Below, piece after piece: positions 22,027 to 34,166 of a stretch of DNA of 64,000 nt (position 1 is its first letter; the number at the start of each line of letters is the position of its first letter). Source of the DNA: Bimuria novae-zelandiae CBS 107.79 (taxonomy: Eukaryota; Ascomycota; Dothideomycetes; Pleosporales; Didymosphaeriaceae). The position numbers were made by a program, and so were the translations under genes. Location of the stretch: NCBI GenBank assembly GCA_010015655.1, contig ML976657.1:1-64000 (forward strand), in the 5' to 3' direction. A model generated the notes under the pieces. That model did no database searches, was not told the DNA's origin, and was given only the letters and a program-made list of their open reading frames with translations.

Positions 22027-22992
22027 ATGTCGCAAAACGGCGCGGGCACGCTTGAGGGCGTGAAGCAGGTCATAATACGGCCGACATGGCAGAAAATCAT
22101 CGCCTCGTCATATCAGATCAAGGTATATCCAGTATCGCAAACACTGAGACGCAGTCTAACAGACAACAGGGAATCATATACTTCATCACTCACCCATTTC
22201 TGTACCCGCTCGCTCGTAGGCGTCTCCTACCAGCGTTTCTGCTAAGCGCATTTGTCCTCATCAACCTCTTTGTCTGGGCATACCTACCGCAGGTCGCATT
22301 TCTGGCGCTCTTACACAATAAAGGCAGTGCATGGGTCAACGGCACCTTCTTGACGCTGGGAGAGTCAGCAGCGATCACAGCACTGCTCTTTGAGGCTTTC
22401 TTGGTGGATGAGTCCCAAGTGGATATATTCGACGCGGTGCTTGTCCACCTTGGCTATGACGATCTTGTTCGCAAGTTCCGACCAGTTTCCGACGACTCTC
22501 TGAACGATCCTGTGCAACGACTTGGCAAGCCTACAAAATCGTCGGTATATGGTCCGTTCTCTTTCCGACAGATTGCAGAGTTCGTCATTCTCCTGCCGCT
22601 CAACTTCATCCCGTACGTTGGGGTGCCGCTGTTCCTGCTGCTTACGGGATACCGTGCTGGCCCGCTACAACACTGGAGATACTTCAAGCTCCTTGACTTC
22701 AACAAGAAACAGAGAAACGCCTTTGTTAGGCGTAGGAGACATCAGTATACTTGGTAAGTCGGATCCAGCCTTGATCGCGATTTTTGGGACGCGGCTAACA
22801 GGTTCGGCCAGGTACGGCACTGCCTACCTTTTTCTGCAACTCGTACCAGGTCTGAGCATGTTTTTCCTTCTGACAGCAGCTGTGAGCTCTGCCCTTTGGG
22901 CTGCTGATTTGGAAACCGAGCGAAGAGCACAGGAAGCTGGTGTGATCGTAGCTCCGCAATACACTGATCAGCCACCGGATGACAGTGTGTAG
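22027..22992 (+). CDS. EI24/Rrt8-like membrane protein
   Basis: Three exons, 22027-22122, 22170-22753 and 22812-22992, give 286 residues. The start MSQNGAGTLEGVKQVIIRP precedes several helices (LLPAFLLSAFVLINLFVWAYL, FVILLPLNFIPYVGVPLFLL, FLLTAAVSSALWA). The segment WVNGTFLTLGESAAITALLF with VDESQVDIFDAVLV matches fungal proteins annotated as outer spore wall protein Rrt8-like, which carry an EI24-type domain. In yeast, Rrt8/Lds proteins act at lipid droplets and the spore wall; the role here is inferred. The last acceptor is the second of two nearby AG sites, the one that gives TW-YGTAYLFLQL in frame. Confidence 0.75.
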
Positions 22993-23313
22993 ATGCAGGT
23001 GTTCCAGTAGTTTCGGTAGCATGATTAGGGATTCACAATCAGTAATCAAGTCGACGGAGACCTTCCATGATGCTTTGAATTATGAATACATTTGCCTCCG
23101 ATCATTCTTCGTGACCTCGAAATGCTGACGAAAGCTGCGGTTAAGGTTGGTGTTGCGCTAGCCGATCGCCGAGATTAGGAAAAGTAGCGCATCTCGCATT
23201 GCGAAGCTCAACAACAACAACCCACCACCGCCCATTGAACCTGCCCCATCCTCCAGCCGTACGTCAAGCGGCTTTTTCAATCCCTGGGCTTCTCCACATA
23301 CTCCTCCACCATC

Positions 23314-25044
23314 ATGTTCCGATCCGTGGCTTCTCGCGCCGTGCCAAGGGTCGCGCGCCCGGTAACCCAGAGCACCTTCTGCGCCCCGAACATTTACTTC
23401 CAGAGCCAGTTACGAAGGGGCTACGCTTCGGAAGCTGGTTAGTCGACATGCGCTCGAGATATACCGATGTTTTGAAGCTAATTGGAGATAGAGGAAAAGG
23501 ACCTCGTTATCATCGGTGGCGGCGTTGCGGGATATGTTGCGGCGATCAAGGCCGGCCAGTCTGGCATGAAGGTGCGCGGACAAAGCGGAAATAATGAATA
23601 GGGAATTAATAGCCTTCAGGTTACTTGTATCGAGAAGCGCGGCGCCCTTGGAGGAACCTGCCTGAACGTCGGCTGCATCCCCTCGAAATCGCTCCTTAAC
23701 AACTCGCACCTCTACCACCAGATCCTGCACGACACCAAGAACCGCGGTATCGAGGTCGGCGATGTCAAGCTCAACCTTGGGGCAATGATGAAGGCCAAGG
23801 AGACATCCGTATCGGGCCTGACGAAGGGTATCGAGTTCCTCTTCAAGAAGAACAACGTGGAGTACATCAAGGGCACCGGCGCGTTCCAGGACGAGCACAC
23901 CGTGGCTGTCAACCTCGTCGAGGGTGGCGAGACCACCGTCCGCGGCAAGAACATCCTCATTGCGACCGGATCTGAGGCTACTCCCTTTCCCGGCCTGACC
24001 ATTGACGAGAAGAAGGTCATCACGAGCACCGGCGCTATTGCTCTGCAGGAGGTCCCAAAGAAGATGGTCGTCATTGGTGGTGGTATCATTGGTCTCGAGA
24101 TGGGCTCCGTCTGGTCTCGTCTCGGTGCTGAGGTTACCGTCGTTGAGTATCTGGGCCAGATCGGTGGTCCCGGTATGGACGCCGATGTTGCCAAGCAGGC
24201 GCAGAAACTTCTCCAGAAGCAGGGTATGAAGTTCAAGCTCAACACCAAGGTCACTGCAGGTGATGCTGGCGGCGAGGGTGTGAAGATCAATGTTGAGGCT
24301 GCCAAGGGTGGCAAGGAGGAAACTGTGCGTATACCATGCAATCCTTCCATTCATCTACTAAAATCCATAGCTCGACGCCGACGTCGTTCTCGTTGCCATT
24401 GGTCGCCGCCCCTACACCAACGGTCTCGGTCTTGAGAACATCGGCCTTGAGGTTGACGAGCGCGGCCGTGTGATCATCGATCAGGAATACCGAACCAAGA
24501 TCCCTCACATCCGGGCCATCGGCGACGTTACCTTCGGCCCCATGTTGGCCCACAAGGCTGAGGAGGAGTCCGTTGCCGTCGTTGAGTACATGGCCAAGGG
24601 TTATGGTCACGTCAACTATGGTGCCATCCCCTCCGTCATGTACACCCACCCTGAAGTCGCCTGGGTCGGCCAGAATGAGCAGGAGCTCAAGGCTGCTAAC
24701 GTCAAGTACAACGTTGGACAATTCCCCTTCTCCGCCAACTCAAGAGCGAAGACCAACCTCGACACTGAGGGTTTCGTCAAAATGATCTCCGACGCCGAGA
24801 CCGACCGGATATTGGGCATCCACATCATCGGCCCTAACGCCGGCGAGATGATTGCTGAGGGTGTACTTGCGCTTGAGTATGGTGCCAGCTCAGAGGGTGA
24901 GTTTCATTATACGGTGAACCAATTTGAAATGGATGCTAACTATTTCCTCCAGACGTTGCACGCACATCACATGCCCACCCGACACTTTCAGAAGCTTTCA
25001 AGGAGGCTGCTATGGCAACGTACGACAAGGCTGTTCATTACTAG
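23314..25044 (+). CDS. LPD1: Dihydrolipoyl dehydrogenase, mitochondrial
   Basis: Five exons, 23314-23437, 23492-23571, 23620-24324, 24371-24896 and 24953-25044, give 508 residues, the normal length. It is the E3 subunit of pyruvate, 2-oxoglutarate and branched-chain dehydrogenases and of glycine cleavage, oxidising dihydrolipoamide with FAD and NAD+. Visible features: an N-terminal targeting sequence ([16 protein letters not shown]), the FAD site [12 protein letters not shown], the redox disulfide [13 protein letters not shown] (C82 and C87), the NAD site [19 protein letters not shown], and the C-terminal HAHPTLSEA that supplies the active-site His/Glu. A long antisense frame (23410-24354) is a shadow of its GC-rich codons. 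Confidence 0.97.
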
Positions 25045-25350
25045 ATTTCTTTCATCGTTTTGGGTTTCGGTCAGCATCAGCGCAGGAAGTCGAGCTCCAG
25101 CGGGAGTTTGTGAATAATACCTGTAATATATATGCCGCATGTCCAATGCACATTTGAGAATACAGGTTGAATCTGATGTACAAATGCTCGAGCGTTGGGG
25201 CGCATTGTCTATCGGGCTGGTGATCCCTGCAGGATTATCGCGCTAGTGACGTGTTTTCCTCGATCGCGTACCGACGCGTTCTGCACGATCCTCCCATTTA
25301 ACTCTTCACGCTCCCATCGTGTGCCACTCTACGCAGCACCATATCTCACC

Positions 25351-26883
25351 ATGAACAATACCGAAATTGAAGAGCGCTGCAATGCGCTCAGACTCGACCT
25401 GAAGACTTGGGAGAAGAAGTTTTCTGCAGCACACGACGGACGCAAAGCCGGACGCGAGGACATTAAAGCGGACGCGATAACTTGTATGCACGCGAGCACT
25501 TTTTCCCTCCACAAAACTGACATGTTTGCAGCGCAAAAGTACAAAGAGTACAACAAGCTGCGCGACGTCCTGACAGGCAAAGCCGCACCCGCCACACCCT
25601 CGAGGAAAACCGAGAGCCGCCGTGTCCACCGCAATATCGATCGAACGCCCAAAGCATCCAGAACACTCGCGACTACTCCTAAGCGGAAGCGCGAAGACAG
25701 TGGCACATTGGAGGCAGCAGCTTCACCAGAGCAAATACTCTCACCCGAGGGGCCTGCATTCATCGGACCCACCCCACAACGTAATGGCATTGCCATTGGA
25801 CTGTTCGATCACCTAGCAGAGACACCAAGCAAGGGAAGAGATGTATTGACCGACGTCGCACTCAATATTGTACAAACCCCAGATAGTCATGCCAGAGAGG
25901 CAGAGAGCGAGATATCGCTCGAGTCGCGAGCTCGTGGAGAAAAGACACCGCAATCTATTGGCAAAAGATTGCTTCTGAACTCATTCATGGCGGTCACTCC
26001 ATCCAGCAAGAGGAAGTTTGGAGACCAGGGTACACCAAGTTCTGGCTCGAAGGGTTTTGCTACACCCGCGTTTCTACGACGGTACAACCCGCTTATGAAG
26101 ATTGACGAGGACGAAGAGCCTGCACCCCGGCCTGCACCATGGATGCGAAGAACCTTGGGAAGGACTCTGAGCGAAAGGCTGCAGGCGATGAGGCAAGAAC
26201 AGGAAGAAGAGTTCGATGAGCAGGCGGAGATCATGCGCGAGTTTGAAATGGAAGCTGAAGGCATGCCAGCCCCGAAAAAGATCAAGATTTCAGAGGTTCA
26301 AGTTGAGGACAGCCAAGGTGCAATGCCGTTGGGACCCGATCGTGGTGAGGAGAGCGAAGACGATGAGGCAGAGCGGGAGAATGGACTTGGTCCTGACGGG
26401 AAGCCCAAGAAAGTCTGGAAGAAGAGGGGTCTGAAGCGACAGACGCGGCGCGTCATCAGTATGGTCTGCCCATTCTCGTCTGTTGCTATTGCTAATGACC
26501 ATCCAGTGAAACCCAACTTCGCCAAACCCAAACCTCAGCCTGAACTGCAACATGACGATTCAGACGACGACACCCCGGTTGCCGAAACTCAGCCCGATCC
26601 ATTCAATATTCCCAGCGAGCTTGACCTTTCTGATTTCAATGACGATGACGGATCGGACTACGCAAGCGACGCGTCTCACACCGCGAAGAAGCGAAAGGTA
26701 CAGCAGCCCAAACCCAAGGACACGTCAACATCACAAACGAAAGACGGCAAAGAAAAGAAGGAAGGACCGGTGAAGGCAGCTGCACGTAAGATTAAGCCAT
26801 GGGCCCACGCAAATTATCAGAGGCTCAAGATCAAGAGCAAAGGTGGAAATGGCGGTAAGGGCCGCTTTGGTCGGAAGCGATAG
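25351..26883 (+). CDS. SLD2: DNA replication regulator Sld2
   Basis: Three exons, 25351-25483, 25532-26458 and 26507-26883, give 478 residues. The N-terminus LRLDLKTWEKKFSAAHDGRK and the segment DIKADAITSQKYKEYNKLR are the Sld2/RecQL4 signature. Many Ser/Thr-Pro sites (RTPKAS, TTPKRK, ASPEQ, LSPEG, ATPAF) fit a CDK target. In yeast, phosphorylated Sld2 binds Dpb11 to start DNA replication. The conserved segment KKRGLKRQTRRVI-MKPNF spans intron 2. That intron is 48 bp, in frame and without a stop, so intron retention would insert 16 residues; splicing restores the family sequence. The C-terminus is basic (GGNGGKGRFGRKR). Confidence 0.93.
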   Translation: MNNTEIEERCNALRLDLKTWEKKFSAAHDGRKAGREDIKADAITCMHASTFSLHKTDMFAAQKYKEYNKLRDVLTGKAAPATPSRKTESRRVHRNIDRTPKASRTLATTPKRKREDSGTLEAAASPEQILSPEGPAFIGPTPQRNGIAIGLFDHLAETPSKGRDVLTDVALNIVQTPDSHAREAESEISLESRARGEKTPQSIGKRLLLNSFMAVTPSSKRKFGDQGTPSSGSKGFATPAFLRRYNPLMKIDEDEEPAPRPAPWMRRTLGRTLSERLQAMRQEQEEEFDEQAEIMREFEMEAEGMPAPKKIKISEVQVEDSQGAMPLGPDRGEESEDDEAERENGLGPDGKPKKVWKKRGLKRQTRRVISMVCPFSSVAIANDHPVKPNFAKPKPQPELQHDDSDDDTPVAETQPDPFNIPSELDLSDFNDDDGSDYASDASHTAKKRKVQQPKPKDTSTSQTKDGKEKKEGPVKAAARKIKPWAHANYQRLKIKSKGGNGGKGRFGRKR

Positions 26884-27430
26884 ACGAATGACGGGTCGGT
26901 TTGCATTGCACGTTCGGCCCGCACTTCGGGTACAAGGCGCGATGGTGTGGTCGGTCGTCAGCCTTGCGCCTGAAGTGGTGGCTTACGAATAGGATCTGCT
27001 GTATGGATGCGAACCAAGAGGATGCGCCTAACTTTGTTGCCTCTGAGACACAAACGTGATTGCCAGGTCATTTGGACGTGTTTACACCAATGAGAAAGAT
27101 AAGATGCTATCATGCCGTGCGCGGTCTCTGCTGCAGTGCGATTAGGTACATATATAGCCCTATGGAGCACATTTGAAGAGCATGCAGTCTTATTCCATCA
27201 TGTATATTCGAAATCGCACCTTTGAGGGGAGCCGCATGTCCTGGGCTAGTGAGAGGGCGTGGGTCACCGCCAAGCCGGTGATTTCGCGTCAAGCTCCGAC
27301 GCCTACCTCACTCCCGCCTCCATCATCAACACCTCGCAGCCCGAACACAAGAATCACTACCCCGCCGCCCGCACTTCAACCCGCAAAATCTCCACACTCT
27401 TCGAAGAAAACTCCGTCATACATCCCCGCC
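26884..27430. other. Spacer and Rpn12 leader
   Basis: These 547 bp separate Sld2 from Rpn12. The Rpn12 frame is open back to 27173, but the extra N-terminus is Pro/Ser-rich and unlike the family, so I treat it as leader. Nothing else is seen. Confidence 0.4.
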
Positions 27431-28326
27431 ATGGCCGATAGAGAGCTCGCAGACCTGCTCAAGCAGCTCCACCAGACGCTGCAGTCGAAGAAATACCAAC
27501 AAGCTGGCCAGCTGCTCTCGCGCGCAAAGATCGCCCTTCTCGGCCTCAACGCCCTGATCCCGACCGAGCAAACTCCGCCAAAGCACCTCCACCTCGCCCG
27601 CGAAACCCTCGAGCTCGGCGCCATCATCTCCATCCGCTTAGAAGACCCCGTCTCCTTCACTCGCTACTTCCAACAACTGCAGCCCTTCTACTCACTGCCG
27701 GAAGACAAGTTACCACGGAAAGGCGGCAACTCGAGCAAGATCACTGGGCTGTATTTGCTGTTGTTGCTGAGCGACGGCGACTACGCGGGGTTCCACACGC
27801 TGTTGGAGACGCTTGAGGTGGCGGCCGCGCAGGCGGGCAGGGGCCTAGAGGACGACCAGTTCATCCAGTATCCAATAAGATTGGAGCAGGCGCTCATGGA
27901 GGGGAGCTACGATCAGGTGTGGCGGCAGACCAAGGGCCAGAGTGCGCCGAGCGAGGAGTTTGCGCTATTTACGGATGTACGTTTACCCAAAACTATTGGC
28001 ATTGTTATGAAATAGCCAAGGTTATTCCGATTCGTTGCTAATATATATTCTAGGTACTCGTCGGCACCATCCGCAAAGAAATCGCCTCCTGCAGCGAAAA
28101 AGCCTACCCCTCCATCCCCATTTCCGACGCCAAATCGCTCCTCTTCCTCGATTCAGAAGGCGCCGTCATCAACTTCGCGAAGGAATCTGGTTGGGTTGTT
28201 GAGGACGGCCGGATATACTTCCCGCAGGAGGACGGCGAGTTCCCGAGTAAGGACATTCTCGTGACGAGCGATCAGGTCATTGAGAATACGTTGGGTTATG
28301 CGCGAGAGCTGGAGACAATTGTCTGA
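27431..28326 (+). CDS. RPN12: 26S proteasome lid subunit Rpn12
   Basis: Two exons, 27431-27976 and 28054-28326, give 272 residues. Rpn12 (PSMD8) is a PCI subunit whose late incorporation completes lid and base assembly of the 26S proteasome. Family features visible: TPR-like helices with LLSRAKIALLGLNALIP, the fungal core YFQQLQPFYSLPEDKLP then GLYLLLLLSDGDYAGFHTLLE, and the PCI segment DAKSLLFLDSEGAVINFAKE with GWVVEDGRIYF. The exon join ALFTD-VLVGTIRKEIA is in phase. The start at 27431 (MADRELADLLKQLHQTL) fits the usual length. Confidence 0.93.
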
Positions 28327-28821
28327 GCGGAGCGAGGAAGATTGTGGGTACGAAAGACAACAGTGCAGCTTACAAGTACTGTACGATAAATCACGAATGG
28401 CATGCAGGCGAAATGGCGCGCTTCGGGACTGGACCGATGGCGTTGCTCTAGCATAGCATAGATCGGCATCTAGGGGCTTGGCGACCCGGCACATAATGAA
28501 GATATTCCTGCACGTATGCGCACCTTGTGACAGAACGCGATGATGGCTATGCTGCTTGTTTCAAGACGAGGGCTGAATGATGTCTTTGAGTAGCGCACGA
28601 GAATCTATCAAATAAGCTCGGAATCAAATCACAAACCATGTTAATTTTCTCGTCATAACCTTCACTTGAGCTTAGCTACCTAACCATCACGTCCAATCAT
28701 CTAAACTTAGCCCTATCGGCACTTCATTTTGCCGACCCGCTCCGCATCGACCTCCGCAAAAGTTCCGCGCCCGCTGCGACAACATCAAACTCACAATACC
28801 TCCTCGATCGACACATTCATT
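28327..28821. other. Spacer between Rpn12 and uL11m
   Basis: These 495 bp hold the Rpn12 3' end and the ribosomal-protein promoter. No gene, RNA or repeat is visible. Confidence 0.4.
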
Positions 28822-29561
28822 ATGGCGAAGAAGGCGCTGCCGAAGGACCAGATTGTCAAGCTGATTGTCGGCGCGGGCCAGGCGAGCCCGAGTCCGCCTG
28901 TGGGTCCGGCGCTGGGTTCCAAGGGTGTGAAGAGCATGGATTTCTGTAAGGTGAGTTGGACAATGGAATGGGATGATACATATGCGCGAATGATGTTGAA
29001 AAGGATTTGCCATTAGCGGGCTACGACATATTTTACTACTGTCAATTGGGCACAACCTTTGGGAGAAGCATAGGCTCGCGACGCGCATCCCAAACCCACT
29101 GCCCTCCATCGCAACCCCCCAACTTGAAGAACAAGGACTAACACAATACCGCTTAGGAGTTCAACGCCCGCACAGCCCACTACAACCCCGGCACCCCCAT
29201 CCCCGCCCGCATAACCGTCCGCCCAGACCGCTCCTTCCACTTCTCTCTCCGCACGCCTCCAACCGCCACACTCCTCCTCACCGCCGCCGGCGCGCCTCTC
29301 ATCAAGTCCAAGATCCGCGGCGCCGGAAACGTCCCCGGCCCCATGAACAACCACGATGGCATGAAGGGCAAGACGAGCGCGAGCTCACCGACGAACGGGA
29401 ATGCGAGTAAAGGGACCGTCGGGACGGTTAGTCTGAAGCATGTCTATGAGATTGCTAAGATTAAACAGTCAGAGGGGAGGCTGAGTGGGTTGAGCTTGGA
29501 GGGGTTGGCGAGGAGTGTGGTTGGGCAGGCGGGGAGCTTGGGGGTGGTTGTTGTGCCGTGA
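28822..29561 (+). CDS. MRPL19: Mitochondrial ribosomal protein uL11m
   Basis: Two exons, 28822-28950 and 29157-29561, with a 206-bp intron that is long for this genome, give 177 residues. The sequence [20 protein letters not shown] then [26 protein letters not shown] is classic L11, and the C-terminal half has the RNA-binding end [21 protein letters not shown]11 forms the GTPase-associated stalk base with 23S-like rRNA. The version is organellar by its eubacterial form and short length; the yeast name is MRPL19. The frame opens upstream to 28729, but the ATG at 28822 starts the conserved sequence. Confidence 0.92.
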
Positions 29562-30034
29562 GACATTAGAGGATGGATAAGCGGGCCATTGATGGCATGA
29601 TCGGCGTGGAAAGGCCGAGGATTCGCATGGAAGAAGGTTTGGAGGAAGAAGGCAAGTGGTGTAAGATACGCATATTTGCATGGACATTAGTTACTACCCA
29701 AATCTCATCGAACAAATCCCAATTATCAGCAATCCGGCCCACACAACGCCCTCCAGCCGCTTGTATAAAACTCGAACTGTACATAAATTAAACGCAAATT
29801 ATGTAAACTAAACCTTGGCTACATACACAGCAAGCTAACTAATTCTCTGGACTAGCCTTTACAGCTTCCCTGAGTCGCGCCCTAACGCGATACAACCCAC
29901 ACAGTAACATCACAAAATCAATTGAATACAAAGAATCACGCCTTGGTCTCCTTCCACTAGTGACGGCGCAGTGAGACAACTCAGTTTCGTGAAACCAACA
30001 GATCCACAGCGCAGTCTCCGCAACACGACCATTC

Positions 30035-30181
30035 CTAACCACCAAAATTCGCACGCATCTCGTAGGCTTCCTCCTCCTGCTGGAGCTGCCTCTGCCTTTC
30101 CCAGCAGGCGAGAACAGTGACGCCGATGATGACGGCCATGACACCGACGATGATTAGAATGATGATGATCACTTTGTTCAT
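30035..30181 (-). CDS. 48-residue single-pass membrane peptide
   Basis: A very short frame starts MNKVIIIILIIVGVMAVIIG and goes straight into one transmembrane helix ending VTVLAC. A charged Arg/Gln/Glu tail (WERQRQLQQEEEAYEMRANF) ends GG and TAG. The ATG context (ACAACCATGAAC) is reasonable for fungi. The helix with juxtamembrane WERQR predicts a cytosolic C-terminus. No family is recognised. The frame is too short for standard gene finders. Confidence 0.5.
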   Translation of the reverse strand: MNKVIIIILIIVGVMAVIIGVTVLACWERQRQLQQEEEAYEMRANFGG

Positions 30182-31766
30182 GGTTGTGGGTGGATCTTGA
30201 GAGGATGCTGTGGTGTGTGAGTGGGGAAGCGGTGGGTCAAGACAAGGGGGAACTGACGTGGGATGCTAAGAAGTTGTTGCTGGGTTGGGTTGGAAAGTTT
30301 GTTGTACTGGTTTGCTGCGTTAGCTATGTACCATAGGGAGGTGAGTATAGAAGGAATAATACCTAGTTAATGTGCACGGTGAAGCAGTGTAACAATCGGT
30401 ATAGAAGCTTCGAGTAGCGTAGAGTACGACTATAACGTGAGCGTGAGCGGTCTAACTGTATGTTTGGCCGGAGGCAGTGATGAAAGCTTCGCTGATCTAA
30501 AGGAGATATGTTTATGGAGTGGTGTATGAAGAAATGTGGACCATGACTTTGCGGGAAATTTTATACGCAGTCTGCTTGGACTTGTAACGCCCGCTTCGAG
30601 CGAATTGTATAGGATCTTTTTAATTGAATTTTGGCGGTTCAATTTACGGTGACTTTATTCCACACAATATGGAGTGAGAATTTATCCTATTCTATGGACC
30701 GTAAATGAGCGGGCCGCATCCGGCTCTTGGGCTTAGGGCCTGGGTGGATACCTCCAGCGGTGATATTTTTTACGGTGAATTAGTTATATATACTATGCCA
30801 GTATATGGGATGATAATTATGTGTAAATGACATTATGTAACAGCTTTTATCCTCTCCAAGCTCATACACTGCACAAAAACAGCTTGCTTCATGACGTTCG
30901 TATATGTACCATATCAACCTTACTACGGAATGTTGAATCAGTCCCCCTTGAGTTCCCACATCCTTGCTGAAATCCCGAAGCAGAAATCCTTATTTTGCAG
31001 TTTAGTAACAAGAAAAGAAGTCTAGACCGTAGATGCCGAAGAAAAGTCGGAAGAATCGTTCACGAAGCGTTCTAAAGTCTGATCATGGAGTTGCTTGGAG
31101 GAGTCTGAGGCTGGTACGTTGGTACTGCCCTAAACACGGATAGTAGCAACCTGAGAGGCCTTGTATGGAGGCGATGGACTATATCTTAAAGGAGCGTCCC
31201 TTTCAACGTGACCATTTCCTGTAGAATAAATGCTCTTTTGACATCAGTATCCTTCGATTTTGTGCGGTCGTAGCATGTAACAACTCGGTTATAGCCACCT
31301 AGATAGTTTCAAAGAAAGATAGGGTACCGATTTGTACGCTCTGCGCAACTATAAGCACGTTGCCCTGGTGAAAGTTATGTCACGTGATGGGATGAGCACT
31401 TGCGCACATAAATTCTAGAAGTGGACTCTATTCAGAGAGAACTGTTACTGATGAGCGATCTTTCTTCCTTGCAAACACATGCGTTTGCTGCTCTATTTGT
31501 AAGGAATCAAGCCGAGTGGAGCGTCGAGGAAGATAATGAAGTTGGCGCAGAGGGCTAGTGATGGAGGGCTCGTATAAATGATTAGCCCAAATTAGGGTTG
31601 CAGGCGATTGGCTTATGTCCAGCTATGTGACGCATGACTCCGGGCTGAGCTCAACAGCGCTGCTGCTGCTGGTGCTGCCACACAGCCTCACTGTGGCATG
31701 CTGAGGTACTCTTTTATCATCCCATTGTCGACGTTGCGGTAACGACCGCCTGTACGGGACGGCAAG
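30182..31766. other. Gene-poor interval
   Basis: About 1.6 kb of moderately AT-rich sequence with no frame longer than about 70 codons that looks coding, no tRNA-like sequence and no clear repeat. GCTGCTGCTGCTGGTGCTGCC at 31660-31680 is a small trinucleotide run. Confidence 0.45.
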
Positions 31767-34166
31767 GTGGAGCCCATCACAATTGTCACGGCCGTCCTCA
31801 CCATTGCCAGCAAGTGCATCACGATCACGAAGGATTTGAAGGAAATCCGCGGAGCTTTCAGCTTCGCTAGCCTCACCATCATCGCCTTCTGCACGGAATC
31901 ATCAATATGCAGCTCCGCATTATTCAGATTGCAGACGTTGCTTGAATGGCAAGGCAACACAGGTTCCCAGCAGCTTCTTGCACAACCACTCTTCCTCGAC
32001 TCTTGCGACGCAGCACTGACTGGATGTACTGCAGTGCTGTCGTGCCTCGATGCGGAGCTCGGCACTCTGCGCCAGGCAGCTGAGGGAGGCGGAAATCTGG
32101 ATTGGCGACAGAAGGTCAACGCTGCTTGGAAAGAGGACACAATGCAGTCGTTGCTGAGTCTACTTCGGGGCCAAGTTACAGCTCTGAATTTGTTGCTCCA
32201 ATGCACGCAGATGTGAGTAGTGTGTCTTCCTCAAATATTCCTCGCTCTCCGCTACAACCATTCTGACACAGCACAGGGAAACTCTGGTAGAGACCAATCG
32301 GCTTCTGGTCTCTCAGACAGACGCTATGGATCGCATGAGGTCAGACATTCACGCGCTGCGCGTCAATTACCCGGGCAAGAACATTCCCGACTCTGTTCTT
32401 TCGTCAACCCGCACTATGCTGGAACTCTTCGATGATACTTCCTCTATTGTCGGAAATCAGCAGTTCTCCTTTGATGACGAGATTGTCAACGCTCAGGCCT
32501 ACCGAAAAGTTCTAGCAGCTGCGAGGACGCGCCAATTTGACAGGTCTCTCCCCACAGGGGAGCGCTTCGTTCCCTCAACCCGACGGGCTACTGAAATCGA
32601 TCAGCTGTCGTGACTCATTGGGAGATCATTCCGGTGAAGAAGAATTTTTGGACAGCGATCTGAAACTTGCCACTGCGACACGCCACGACGAACTGCACTC
32701 GCACGAAGTGGCATTTCGAGACTGAATTCCAGCGCCATTACCGGCTCCGACCGAGAACAGCGAGACTTCCGATTATTCTTCTGTGAATGGAATAAATAAT
32801 CCGACACTACTCACGAAGGTTGGAGATACAATTAGGGATCTGATCCTGCCTGAGCTGACGGCCTTGAAGGAGAAAAAAGTGCCTTTTCCACCAGTCTCTA
32901 TTTCTCCTCAATCATCTCGTCTTGTTGCAACTGCAGATTCTACAAGAATATCCCGTACTTCCAACAAAAATACTTCAGGTGCGGTTTATATGGATGGTCC
33001 TGGTGTCAGTCTCACCAGCTCTACCCAGTCGAGGCATGGTTTCGGCCACGCAGATGATGGGAATCTTTCTTTCAACCAAACAAAATCAAAAACAGAGGGG
33101 ACCGTACCCGAGAGCGACAAGGTTCACTCCGCAAAACCGCAGTACCCCAGCTTTGGCAATTACAGTCTTGGCAAGACCATAGAATCAGAACACAGGAACC
33201 CGGGCCAATACCCCAAGGTGAAACCACTCTGGCACAATTTCAAAGATGAACCCTCTGCTCGCGCTATAAAAATCCGGAGAAGACAACCGAAGGGCGAGCC
33301 TCTCCTGTTGATTTACAGAGAAATCTCTATATTACGTGAACTGAAGCACCCTAATATCATCCAATTTGTCGAGACACTCGAGTCGGAACGACACATTGGA
33401 ATGATTATCAATTACGTACCCGGAAACTCACTGGAAAGCTATGTTAATGCTCACCGTTATATGAAAGACTCTGCCGCACGCCCCTTCTTTGCACAAATCA
33501 TTTCTGCTGTTGGCTATCTACATTAGAACGGAGTAACCCACCGCAACATTACGACCGAGAACATTCTCGTGCGTCCCTATGACGAGCAACTCATCATTTG
33601 TGGGTTTGGCAATGCAGAGATGTATCATAGGCCTCGAGATCCGCACCGTAAGGTGGTACGGAGCAGGGGTATAGACCTCCAAGGTTTCAACGGAGATTCG
33701 ATCAAGTTTCCATATACCGATCCTGCCATAATCGAAGCTTGGAAGCTCCGAAATTGGGGCGTCAAGTACCTATCTTACCAGAAGGCAGACATCTGGAGCT
33801 GCGGTACTGTTCTCGTAAGGTATTTGAACTTTGTTATTTTATACCTATTAACGCGGATAGTTCAAAATGCTTACAGGATACATACCTTGGAACGATCGCG
33901 ATGACTGGACGCGATTTCGGAGTCAGTACGATTACATCCAACAAAGGCCATTAACCTTTCCGGAATACATCACTCCTCATGCCCAGGATTTCCTAAGAGA
34001 CATGTTGCTCCGTTTTCCAAGGTCAAGGTCGAATATTTGCGAGGTTGCAAAACACAGTTGGCTTGCTGAATACTTCAATATGCTCAGCGCCGTACAGAAC
34101 ATGCCTATTCCTGAATGTAGGAAGAAATTTTTGATGCTGGGAACTAACGACTCTAGTGCGGAGTGA
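31767..34166 (+). pseudogene. Decayed N-terminal fungal domain + pseudokinase gene
   Basis: The pieces follow in order. 31767-32213 encodes an N-terminal helical domain like the one at the start of many fungal NLR-type proteins (EPITIVTAVLTIASKCITIT). After an intron (about 32214-32277) comes ETLVETNRLLVSQTDAMDRM. A frameshift near 32600 moves into a long linker, then a protein-kinase fold: the VAIK-type lysine (ARAIKI), the C-helix (LLIYREISILRELKHPNI), DIWSCGTVL and, after an intron at 33816-33868, FKMLTGYIPWNDR. Catalytic residues are lost: HRD is HRN (THRNITTENIL) and DFG is GFG. Further damage is a GTG where the start should be, TGA at 32723 and TAG at 33524. The ancestral protein was probably a pseudokinase. 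Confidence 0.7.

Noticed and set aside
23410..24354. 314-codon minus-strand frame
   Set aside because: It is antisense to dihydrolipoyl dehydrogenase, explained by the strong codon bias of that gene.
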